DNA from: Notamacropus eugenii | Taxonomy: Eukaryota > Chordata > Mammalia > Diprotodontia > Macropodidae | DNA: 64,000 nt | NCBI RefSeq assembly: GCF_028372415.1 | Contig: NC_092879.1 | Span: 98,822,623-98,886,622, forward strand | Reading direction: 5' to 3' | Shown: positions 10,101-22,100 of the stretch, one piece after another | Layout: each line of letters opens with the position of its first letter | How positions within the stretch are numbered: position 1 is the stretch's first letter | The notes under the pieces: model-generated | What the model saw: only the letters and a program-made list of their open reading frames with translations | Told to the model about the DNA's origin: nothing | Databases searched by the model: none | Program-made: the position numbers and the translations under genes

Positions 10101-13100
10101 TAGTTTCGGTCCAGAACTTAGGATTCTACCTTGGCGATGTGCAGGTAGGTAACCGTCCAGCATCGAGGGGTGATGGATGAATCTTTCTTTGGCCCCTTCA
10201 ACTGGTGTTGCATATGAGGCCCCTGCAGTCTAGTGTCCTCTGTTTTTCCTCTAACTTTAACCTTAGCAATTTGGTCACTTCCTGCTCTTGCTACTATAAT
10301 AAGATATTTAATTTAAACCTTAGTGGTTTACAGTTAGCCTAATGTGACCTGCTGAGATTAACAATGCGTTAAGATGACACCTTGAGTGGTAAGTAGACTC
10401 AAGCCAGAAGAGAAGGAACTAGAAGGTATATCTAGATGTACTTGAGTGGTTTAATTAATTAACCTCAGAAGTAGGCCATGGTAGTAGAACTTGATTGTCC
10501 TTTTCATTTTGGGGTGTAAGTAAGGATTTCGTTTCCTCCTGCCTCTTGGCCCATAGATTAAATAGGCAAGTCAAGGATGCAGAATGCTACCCTGAGTCTG
10601 GTAGCTAACCAGGCAATGATTTGAATCAGACACGATAAAGACAAATTTTCTAACTAGTGTTACTCGAACCTTCTTAATTGAACTTTACTTTCCTGAGGAG
10701 TGGTTTTCCTGTTAGAATTGCAATGCTTCTGTCCACTTTCTTTTCCAGGCTCACCAGAATCAGCCTACACAGTCCAAGAAGGAGGTGGTCAAGGGGACTG
10801 CTAAGAAGACACTTAGGAGCACTGTGGCTCATGATCTCTCCAAAAACAATGAGATCAACTTGAAAAAGTAAGAAAAGCCCTCTAGAGCCTGAAGTTTAGG
10901 GGGCGCCATCTATTCTGCAGCAGAGAATTAGTTTAGTAAGCCACGATGGTTTTTGTCATGTTAATCTTAGGGGCTAATATTTTAGGTGAAGTTGTATCTG
11001 TGCCTGAGCTGATTGGGAAACTGGCAAAGGGGCTGTGTGCTTACCTCTTAGGAATTCACTCGCCATTTTCATGGCTGGTTTGTGAGAGTGTAGGCGATGT
11101 TAATTTTTGGGAAACCTTGCAGAAAATAATCAAAAGTTTGCCACCCCTCCTGAGAGCAGTTGGATTTTTGCTGTTCAAAAGTAACCCTTCTTTTACTGGC
11201 CCTACCTATTCCTGTTCTTGGATTATTTCTTGCTCTCTACCTTTGTATGGAGGGGCCTAGAACTGTCCTGATGGCCAGCCAGTCTTCCCCCTCCCTTCAC
11301 CCCTCCAACTTTTATTTAACTTGATCTCTGCTGCTTTATTTTTCTGACCTGGCCATTAACATTTCCCCTGAAGGGACCATATTGCTTTATATCATATCCC
11401 TATAATTATATTCTTGGCCTCCTGCCCCACAATCTGATCTCAATCTACTCGAGTCCATGTTGTCTGCTAGGCAGTGCAGACCAAATTAGCCGTTCAGCTC
11501 TCCACGTGGCTTGGCCATCTTAAGAACTTGATCTGGCATTAGCCTCTAGATTAAGGGTTCCGCCTGGCATTTCAGCTCAACAAACTGTTTTAAGTCTCTA
11601 CCATATGCAAGGCCCTATTAGGAAGGCTGTTTTTCTATGTGATCTAGCAGGGCTTTCTCTGCATATCACAGCTTGAATCTGCCAGGTTCTTTACTCACAT
11701 AGGAAATGAGGCTCCTAGAATCTTTTAGTATCTTCCTTCCTTCTCAATGACTTTTCATGTTGAGATTTCTAAACTTGGGCTCTGTTTGCACCAGCCCTGA
11801 ATTCTGGCTTGACATCCGCTGCTTTGGGTCTAGATATCATCAGCCCCTCTTTATCCTGTAGAACCAGAACCCTTCCCTGGTCCAAGGCGTTTTCCACTGC
11901 CTGTCTTGCCCTTCTTCCCACACACTCCTTAAGCTCAACCATGCGTGCCACCTCCTCCTCTGCCATGGGTAATCATGGACCATGGGGAGAAATAAAGATG
12001 ACAGAGGTTAAAGACCTCTGGCAGAGTCTGCCCATTCTGTTGCCTGGCCTATTTATTGAGCATGGTAACCATGGGAATGGAGGAAGGGTGGGGTGGGGTT
12101 TAGAGAAGATCTGTCTGTGTTTTGAGGCCCTTTTCCCAGTCAGGTTCCCTAAGAAGCAGCATCAGAAATCACCTTTCATGCTCTTTCCCAATGAGACAGT
12201 GGCCAAGGCTCCTAGGACACTTTGGCCTACCTCTGGTTTCTCCCACAGGTCTGGGTCCAAATCTCTTCCAGAGGAGGCCTCTGTCAGCTCTGAGCCCACT
12301 GTCAAGGAAGGGTTGATGCCTATCAAAGAGGAGAAGCCTGTGCTAGTGCAGGAAGGACCCGTTGTTGAAGGGGCCTCAGCTGCAGTACAACCAGGACCAA
12401 GCAAGGTATTCTTCTTTCCCCTTGTCCCCCATTTTTTTTCTTATTCCTTGACTAGCTGAAATGACCTTTGGGGCATCCATGAAAGTCTCAGAAAGGAAAA
12501 CTTGGAGCTCTTGGAGATTTTCCTTCACTCCTAGCCGGAGGATGACAGTGCTTAAGATTATTTCTGAATCTGTCCACAGCCAGATGAACCAAGCACTGAT
12601 TTCTTTTGGGAGGGGCTACTGAAGGTCTGGGCTCAACAGACCATGCTCCTTGGCTTCTGGTACAAATCTGTCCCCAAATGAGGCTGCCCTTAAGTTCTTA
12701 GTTATTGATGAGCATGTTCAGTAGGTATTTAAGCCCCCACTGAATGATGCTAAATAATTCAGGTTTGAGAGGAAGGGCATGCTTCTTTTCCCTAGGGGAA
12801 TACAGAGTCTAATCAGATTTCAGCAATGATCAGATTCATGATCAATTATCAGAAAGACCAAGGAATACTTACCTGTATGACCCCTGGAATACTGGTAGAA
12901 GATGAAGGGAGAAGACTTCGAGGAGGTGGACTTTGAGCTGTGAATTAGAGGGTTATAGTTTGGCAAGGAGGAGAAAGGGAAGTCATCATGTATGTAGACC
13001 AGCCTCAGAGAAGATTTAGAAGGTGGGAGGAGACTTGAGTTGGGAAAGGGAAGAAAGGCAATACATTTGACCCCACCAAAAGGTATAGACTAAACGCTAG

Positions 13101-16100
13101 CAAGCAATGCAGGGAGACAGACGGGGTTCCAGGGTAGGCTGATCTAGCAGTAAGGAGACCTAGCAGCATCAAAGCATCCTGTCCTGGTAGGTTTTCCCCC
13201 AAAGAGATGCCTGGCTTCTGTAGTACTGCAGGCATGTCCAAGGATGGAGTTCTTTCAGCAGTTCAATCATGTATTAAGTATGCAGAGCAGTAGTTACTAG
13301 ACCTTGTGACCTGTTCCACACTTCAGAGGAGTTCAGGTTTGACCCTGCTAAGGGGTTAGACTTTGAAGTACCTTAGTAGGAGGATGGGGAGGGGACAAAG
13401 AATCAAACTTGGTACATTTCTAAGTCTCCCCTGAGAGGTGCCTCTTCCTGATGGAGCCTTCTGGTGACTCCAGCAGATGCCTGGGATGGAGAATACTGAA
13501 AAAGTTGAAGAGGACCTATATGCCAATACAGAATATGCCAAGGACATCTTCAGATACATGAGAAAGAGAGAGGTATGTGACACACAGGTGGCTAAGGAGC
13601 CTGGGGAATAGAATGGGGAATGTGTTAGCTTTTTTTTTTTTTTAAATAATGTTCCAAGTCTCCTCTCAAGCCTGTAAATTGAAGACATTGAAAACCTCTG
13701 AGGACCCATAAAACCATTGTCTTTAGAACCAAGGAGGCAAAACCAGGAAGAGAAACTAGCTAGATAGCTTGAGAACCCAGCCTAGACCTCACTTCTGGGG
13801 CTGTTGTAAGAAATCTGTGCTTTTATAATCTTATTATAATCTATTATACACCCTACATGTGTATAAAATAGTATCCCTTGATTTTTGCCTGATAATTGGA
13901 ATTTTTTTCTTCTTTCTGTATGTTCCAAAATCTTTTCATTAACGGTGTAATTCTTTTATGTGATCATAATCTGTTGTCATTCTACTTCTTCCTCTGCCTT
14001 GCAGCCCCTAACTCTGTTGTCCATCTTCACCATGACTTCCATCCCTCGACCCCTCAGGCCTTTCCCAGGCCATCCCTCCTGCCCTTGCTATGTTCTGCTT
14101 CCTATCCCTTTCTCATCTTGACCCCTTGGTGACCCAGTTCAACTCCATGCTGTCCTCTACTCCTGAGGCTCTTGCTCCCTCCTTCTGTTGCTGATCTTGC
14201 CCTGCCAAGATCTACCCACTGCCCTCTCTGCTCTTTGCATGCTGCTGAACAAAACTGGATAGCATCACAAAGCCACGCTGACTGGGCCCACTAGGAATTT
14301 ATGTTTCATAATCTTAGTTGGGCCCTCACTGTGGCAAGGCAGTCCTTTTACCCTTCTCTAATTGACTGTCCTGTTTGCCACAGTGGCTTTTCCAAATGTT
14401 TTCTTGCTTCATTAAACCTCCTGTGGCTCCCTTTCTCCTACTCTCTTGGCTGAGAATCTTACCTCATATCTTACTGAACAATTTAAGGTTATTTGCTGAG
14501 AGCTCCCTCTTTTCTCCCTCATCTTCCTCCACTCGCTCCTCCTTCATCCCTGTCTCATCTTCTCCTTGCCAGGGAGATTTCCTCTACATACTCAAGTGAT
14601 CATATGCTATCCCATCTTCTCCAGCAGATTTCCCCTTCCCACCCTCATTAACCTACAATCTTTATCTACTGGCTGCATCTCCAACATATCCTTGTCTTCC
14701 CCATCCTCGATCCCTCTGTTGCCACTAGCTGTCATCACAGATCTCACTCCCTTTTGTGACTGAGCTCCTCAGTCTACAACTGGTGCCTCCGCTTCTTTCC
14801 TCTCTCTCCTCAGCTCTCTGCAGCCTGGCTGCCACCTCCAAAGTTCCTGGGGTTTTCTTCATTTTAAACCTAATGCCCTTTCCCCATTTCTCCTCTTGGC
14901 CTCTGGCAGCCTTTGCCACTGTCCCTCACCAACTCCTGTGGAATCCTCTCTTCTCTCTAGGCTCGTTGGACTTTGTTCTCTCCTGGTTCTCTTTCTACCT
15001 TTCTATCTAACAACTCCTCAGTCTCTCTCTTTTTTTTTAAGATTTTAAAATTATTAATTCATTTGAAATAACATTAGCAAATCTATTACATGTTAAAATA
15101 ACATCTTATGGGGGAAAAATTAAATTTCCAAAAGAAAAAAGTTAGTGAGAACAGTAACTTTTTTTTTTCATTTTTGCAAATCTCTTTAATGTCTGGCTTA
15201 GTGAGAAGACAACTGGATTCTCACATCTGCTTCTGCATTTATCTGTTCCTCTGTGTCGTTGTAGCTGAAGCATATATAGAAAATGCCTTTACTGGATCTT
15301 CCCCAGGACTCTAGCTTAGACCTTCGCTTCTCCCTCTTTGCTATTTCATTTAGTGGTCTCATCAGCTGTCATGGATTCTATTATCATATCTGGCAGGTAG
15401 GTGAGAAAGTGGATAGAGTTCCAGGCCTGCAGTCAGGAAGACCTGAATTCAAATTCAACCTCCTTACTAGCCTTGTGACCCTTGGCAAGTCATTTAACTT
15501 CTGTTTGCCTCCATTTCCCCATCTGTAAAATAACAGCGCATACTCCCAGGGTTGTTATGAGGATCAAATGAGATAATCATTGTAAAGTGCTTAACACAGT
15601 GCCTGGCACAGTGTGAGCACTGTGTAAGTGTTAGCCGTCATCATCCTCATCTGTATAGATGATTTACTGATATATTTATCCAGCCTGAACTTGTCTCCTG
15701 ACCTGTAGACTTAGATTTCCAGCTGCCTATTTGACATACGGAATTGAATGTTCCCTCAACATCTTGAATTCACAATGTCCAAAATTGAACTCGTTATCTT
15801 TCCCTGCAAACCCTCTCCTCTTGCTAATTTCCCTCTTACTGCCAAGGGCATCACCTTCCTCCCAGTCACTCAGACTGGAAACCTAGGTGTCTTCCTTGAC
15901 TCCTCCTTCTTACCCTCCATATCCAATCAGTTGCCAAGCTCTTTTGATGCTACCTTTGTAACTAACATATCTGATCTCTCCCCACTGCAGTCCATCTTCT
16001 GCTTAGCATCAGATTTTCCTTAAGTACAGGCCAGGCCACATCACCTCTCTGTCGCTTTCTCATGCAGATGTGAACCACAGATCTAAGGGCCCTTTCAGGT

Positions 16101-19100
16101 AGCATCTGGATCCAGGAAGGACTCAGAGGGAGGGAGGTCACAGCTCTGGTCATGGTAGATTCAATCAGCTTTGTTCCTCTTGACTACCAGGAAATTTTCC
16201 CAGTCTCAAACTACATGGTCAAGCAGCATGACATCAGCAAGGATATGAGAGCCATCTTAGTAGACTGGATGGTGGAGGTGCAGGTGAGTCTGGCAGCCTC
16301 TGACAGGGAGACCTGTGGGAAGAGGTTTCAGAGAGAGTGGTTCCTTGGTGCCCATCTTGGGAGGAACAGGTAGGTAGCAAGGCTGACCCGCCTCTGTAAA
16401 CACATTCTCTGCTCCTGTACCCCACGAAACCTATAGTCAGCGCCTTCCTTTCCAGGTTCCTTTCTTCACAAAAATGTCTGCTTGGGGCTTGGTGTCGTGA
16501 CTCCCCAGAAGATTTACCATTTCAGTAAGGAAGAGTGTTTGGGGGCTGGGGTCTTCCTCAGGCACCTGAAACCCATCTTGTCCAAACAGCGTTTTTGGCA
16601 GAAGGCCTCTGAGCTTTGAGTGATAGCTTTAGAGAATAATCCCTTCTTTTAGTGGAATTTGATGTTTTCTCATACATTCCCATTTGATCCTAGATAGTTT
16701 TGAACTAGAGAGCACAGTAGTTATTTCCAACTATGGATCTGGAAATGGAGGGTTAAAGGCTAACTTGCCCAAGGTTGTAATGATAGAACTAAAACTCCCT
16801 CGGTTCTCCTTGCCTCTGCACAGTGTCTTGTCGGGATTATTTTCCTAGTGCTGTCTTACTCCAATGCCTTATTGTGCCATAAGAGATGACCCTGAGTGCT
16901 TAAGTCTGTGGCAGATTCTCCTAAGCTGGGCCCACTGACAAACAGCCATGGTCTGTTTCTAAACCCAGAGAGCTTATTACTTGGTTGGTTGCATGGTAAT
17001 GAATTTTTTTAGCCACAGCAATTCTTCCTTGGTGTAGAAGACAGTTCTGCCCTCAAGGGACTTAAAATCTAATTAGAGATAAGATAGAAACAGACAAATT
17101 AAATAACAAGGCAACATGTAATTGTTGTAGAATTGGGGTATGTATGTGTGTGGAATTGTTGTGGCCCAAGGTGCCTGAACAAGTTTGGTTGAAGAGGTTA
17201 AGCCTTGAAGGGAAGAGCCTCCCTTAGAAGGCTAATCCTGTGGCCTGCTGGACCATGGCTGTAAATGGTGATATCATTGCCTTGTGGTAGGCCTCTGATG
17301 CTGGCAAGGTTAGGGTAAAATCCAGCATGGAATGTTCAGGGCTTCTTGGAATTGCCAGAAGCTGATGTCCCACACTCTTTTCTTATGGCCTGGAATTGCA
17401 GCTTCTCCCAGAAGGCTAAGGTGCCATTGGACTATGGACTGTGGGTTTTGTGACAGGGAGAAGCTGTGTCTTGTTCTTTCGCGCAACCTTTTCCCTTTTG
17501 TAGCACTGAGGTAAGTAACTATGGCACTTGGCTGAACACCTCCCAGGTACAGGCCTTTATGGAATCTCTTCGCTTGGGCTGGGTTCCTGGGAGGAGTCTC
17601 CTAGGAAAACGGCTGCCAATTTCTGCTCATTTTCCCAGCCTTTTTGTCCGAGAACTGTAGGCCTGTCTGAGTTCTGATTTGTAGCCAATGCCCTCTCTGG
17701 GTCTTATTGATGACATACTTTGAGTGTGTATTTACCAACTGGTAGCAGGAAGCAAAAAGCAGCTAGAAACAGCCTAGATGACAGAAGAGACCGTGTTGGA
17801 CTTAGATATGGAATATGTGTTCTCCTTTTTCAGGAGAACTTTGAGCTGACCCATGAGACCCTGTACTTGGCAGTGAAGTTGGTGGATCACTACTTGATGC
17901 AAGTGGTATGCTTGAGAGACAAGTTACAACTGATTGGATCCACTGCTATCCTGATTGCATCCAAATTTGAGGTGAGTCCCTGGGTGTGATTATACAACCT
18001 TGAGAGAAGCATCATGTGAACTATTTCTTATCTAGAAATAGAGAGGCCTGAATGCCTTCTTCACCTCTACCGAACTCTGTATGTGCCCTGCCCAGGAAAG
18101 GAACCTAGTGTTAAGCTGCTATAACTGAGTGTAGTAAGGGTTGGAATTTTCTCCATTTCCTGGGTATCCAACATCCTTCAAAATTCCCTTTGGTGGAGGT
18201 GCGAGGGGTAAGGGATGTATGTCATGTCACGTACAAGTAGGATGATTCCAATGTAGGCTTGCTGCCATCTCATATCTGTTCCCACATAGGACGTCAGGGG
18301 GTTTTACTACGGCCAGAGAAAATGTGCTTCAATCTGATGTGCTGGAGACTCTGTTTGCCTCTTGTTAACAGTGATGTGAAATAGTATAGATGAAATGAAA
18401 GTGACTTCAAAGAAATGGCATGTTATATTCCCTACCAGGGATAGCTTTTCCTTTCCCTTGGCCCCTTCTTGGTAACCAGAGTTCCCTTTTTCTCTCACGT
18501 TTTTTAGGTGGTCATTGAGTTTCTTGTCTTGTCCTTTTCTGACCTTTTCTTCGGCTAGGCATTAAGAAATTCTAGGGTTTTGGAATAACAACTAAGGCCT
18601 TATTCTGAGACCCTCAAAATGTGTTTGTTTCTAATGAGTCTTTCAGATCAATCAGTGGCTTTCAGAGTTGGCTGTGAAGGCCTGTGCCAAGAATTAGGGA
18701 TTTCTTCTATCCTCCCCCTCTCCTCATTCTTTTGAGCACCCTAGCCTAAGGGGATAGACACTATACTTGCTCCCATGTAACTCTTTTAACTTTGCCTTTA
18801 GGAACGCTGCCCACCCTGCATAGATGATTTCCTATATATCTGTGACGATGCTTATCAGCGAGAGGAGCTTCTCTCCATGGAAATCAGCATCCTCCACACC
18901 CTCAACTTTGACATTAACATTCCTATTGCCTATCGTTTCCTGCGCAGATTTGCCAAGGTGAGAGGAAGTCATTATAGGTCACATCGGCCTCTCTCTACCA
19001 TAGGTGGCTCTTTTAGCATGGGACGAAGCGAGGTTCTAAGATTAGGGGCAGCTTATTCATTCCCAATTCCCTAAGTCAGGACACGACAACATTTCAGGAG

Positions 19101-22100
19101 AGTGTCATAGGGCAGGGGGAGAGCTAGCTAGGTGACGCAGTGGATAGAGTCCAGTACCTGGAGTCAGGAAGACCTGAGTTCAAATGTACCCTCAGACACT
19201 TAGTAGCCATATAGCCCTGGACAAGTCATTTAATCTCTCTCTGGCTCAGTTTCCTTATCTGTTAAATGGAAAGAACACCTATCTCCCAGGGTTCTTGTAA
19301 GGATAAAATGAAAAAGCATTTCATAAACCTTAAAAGTGTTATATAAATACTGTTATTATTCAGAAGGCAGTATGAGTATGAGGAGACTGGAGAGAGGGGT
19401 GCAAGGTAGTACTTCTTTTGGGTAATTTTGCCCAGGGCCATTGCTAATCTGCAAGCCACCCTGTGCACCATGGCCTGGGAGGTACCTTTAGGTGACCAAA
19501 TGCCGATTCTAGGCAAGGAGAACTGACTCATGGGGACGGAATCTCAGCGACGTAAGGGATCTCGGAGGCTCTCCCCCTACAACATCCCTGCCTGTAGACC
19601 CCCCAATGAGGGGGAGCATTCCCCGCCCCTGACGAGGCCCAAGCCACTTTGGGACATTTCGATTGTTAGGGAGTTGCTCCTTTATTGAGCAAAGAGCTTC
19701 CTCTGCAATTTCTATCTCTTTGTCCTTCAGCATTTAAAGTATTTAAGTATTTCAAGACTACAAAAATGGTCTGTGCCACCCCCAGCTCCCTGCATCCCCT
19801 AATCTTGCCTTCTCAGTTTCTTCAAGCTTCCAATATCTTCCTGTGGCATGGTTTTGAGTCACCTCTTCATCATTTTCTTTTGGATATGCTCTATCTGATT
19901 ATTTCCTAAAGTGGGATACTCTCTCATTGACCCCATCTCTAGTGTGCCCACGTCAACATGGAGACTCTGACCTTGGCCAGGTTCATCTGTGAGTTGACTC
20001 TGCAGGAGTATGACTATGTCCAGGAGAGGGCCTCAAAGCTAGCTGCTAGCTGTTTCTTCTTGGCTCTCAAGATGAAGAATGTTGGAAAGTGGGTAAGCAT
20101 TTGGGTGGGAGCACAGGGTGGGCTACAGCCAAACAGACGTAGAGGGAATTACATTCTCAATATCTATCATCAAAAAGTCCACCACAAACCAGGAGCTGAT
20201 TGATGGGAGAAGACTCAGAAGATATTTCAAGTGGTCAGTCGACATGGTAATTGGAATATGTGCTGTTTTCTACAGGAGAGGCCTTTGGGGCACAGATTTA
20301 GGAGACTTGAACGTAGGGTAGGCAGTTTCCCTCAAATTCAGTGTCCCTGGTGTGGCTCAGGAAAGGTCCCATCCACCCCCTTGGGCTCACAAAGACTGCT
20401 CTGCTTCCTTACTCTAGACTCCCGCATTAGAACGTTACAGTGGATACCAGAGCACAGATCTCTTCTCCTTGGTCAAGAGACTCAACTTCCTGCTGACTTA
20501 CCAGCGCTATGACAAACTCAAGGCCGTGCGCACCAAGTACTCTCACAAGTAAGAGGCTGGGCTGTCTGTTGGGAAAAGGCTTTGGAGACCAAAAGGGGTA
20601 ACTTTTCTGGCTCATGTGAGGAGTGCTAATAGCTTCTGGCTTCCACATGTTATTCTTTTTGAACCTCCTTTTCTGATTTTAGCCAGTGGAGTAGACAATG
20701 AAGGGAGCTATGTACCACCCTCAAAGTTTGTCACCTGGGCCATAACTGTCTCCTTAAAAGGAACACAGTAAAAGCCTTCCTCTCTGCAAGTCTACCCGTA
20801 AGGGAAGACAAGGCTCATTGGGACCCCTTTATCCTTTAAAGATAACTTCCCAACGTTAATAAATAATCATTGAATCCTTCAACCAAAACAACTCTAGTTA
20901 ATTTGAGATGAAATGTTCTGTACCCTTAAGTTACCAATCTTTATGGAGAGGAAGGAGGGACATGTATTGTTTTTGGGAGTGGGGATCAAGATGAGTCATT
21001 GTAACTGACCTGTCTAGCAGTATTTTCATTTACATGTGTGTGTGCATGTGTGCTTACCAAGATTTTTTTTCTCCAATCAAGTTTCTCTCCTTATTCTGAT
21101 TACCTTGGTGTTTTTTCTTTGTCTCTGTCCCAAATGTTTGCATGTTGGAGGAGGAGGAGGAAAAGGAGGTGTAGTAGAAGTAGAAATAGTAATAAACAGC
21201 AGCTAACATTGGGCACTTCAAAGCTTTAAGGTTAGGAAGCACTCTTCCGTTATCAGTCATAAACATGAAGTGCCTACCTACCATGTGCTAGGCACTGTGC
21301 TCAGGTGCTTATTTGGTCCTCATAATAGACCTAGCCCCATTTTACAGATGAGGACAAATAAGATATCTCTCTTCTGTTCTTGAATTTTTAAATGATGGGA
21401 CCTTTCGTATGTAGGTTGAGGATCCCTTCGGAGCTTTAGCTCTAAATTAATTCTATTTTCTAGAAAACTTTTCTGGTCCAATAGGATGCTCTTCCCCACC
21501 TAGTCTGTGGTTTGTCATTCATTGAACACTGAGCAGGGGTGGGGGGGGGGAGTTGGGTCTAAATCTAATCTCTGATTGACTTTTTTTTACCCCCCTTTTT
21601 TTCTTTAACCAGAAAAGTCGTTGTGATTATCATTGTTCTTCACAGTCCCGTTTATTGTTTCTGTTGAGATGTGAAATCTTCGCTTCCTCAAAACTGTTTT
21701 TGTCAAGTTTTATACTGTAGCTCCTTGTATGTTGACTTTGGATAATAGGACTAAATCATTAAATTAATTGAGTGTTTTGGACTGGACCCAATTATGACCA
21801 GTCTGATTTCTTGACTCCTTTATTTTTATAACGAGTTTTGTAACTTACATCTCCATGTGTCCTTCATCCTTGGGTTTTTGGCTGGCGGTTCGACAGAAAT
21901 AACTTTATCCATCTGTTTCGTCCTCTGCTACTTCACTATTTGTCTTGATGATTAGTTTCTTTCCTGCCTCTTCTGAGTTTTCTTCTTATAAAACATTCTT
22001 CCCCTTGCCAACAGAGATGCGTTGGTGCTCTTTTTGTCAATGGCATGACCGTGCATTTCTCTCAGGTTGCAGCGAGAGCTAGCATTTTTAGGACTATGTC

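Larger units (their letters stand above)
13985..16030 (+). mobile_element. L2 LINE (CR1 clade) RT region, broken up by later insertions
   Basis: Plus-strand frames show WPLAAFATVPHQLLWNPLFS and LGSLDFVLSWFSFYLS near 14900-15000, a decayed form of the L2 RT motif (LDLSAAFDTVDHPLLLDTLF). Later come LISCHGF (15355) and DNA close to the usual L2 3' region (ACAATGTCCAAAATTGAACT, GGAAACCTAGGTGTCTTCCT). Interrupted near 15030-15280 and by a SINE at 15395-15660. Many stops; not functional. Ends shortly before CCNB3 exon 6. Confidence 0.75.

Noticed and set aside
11809-12459. 216-residue frame containing CCNB3 exon 4
   Set aside because: Only 12249-12405 is coding; the rest is intron that happens to stay open, as shown by the acceptor at 12248, the donor at 12406 and the reading phases.
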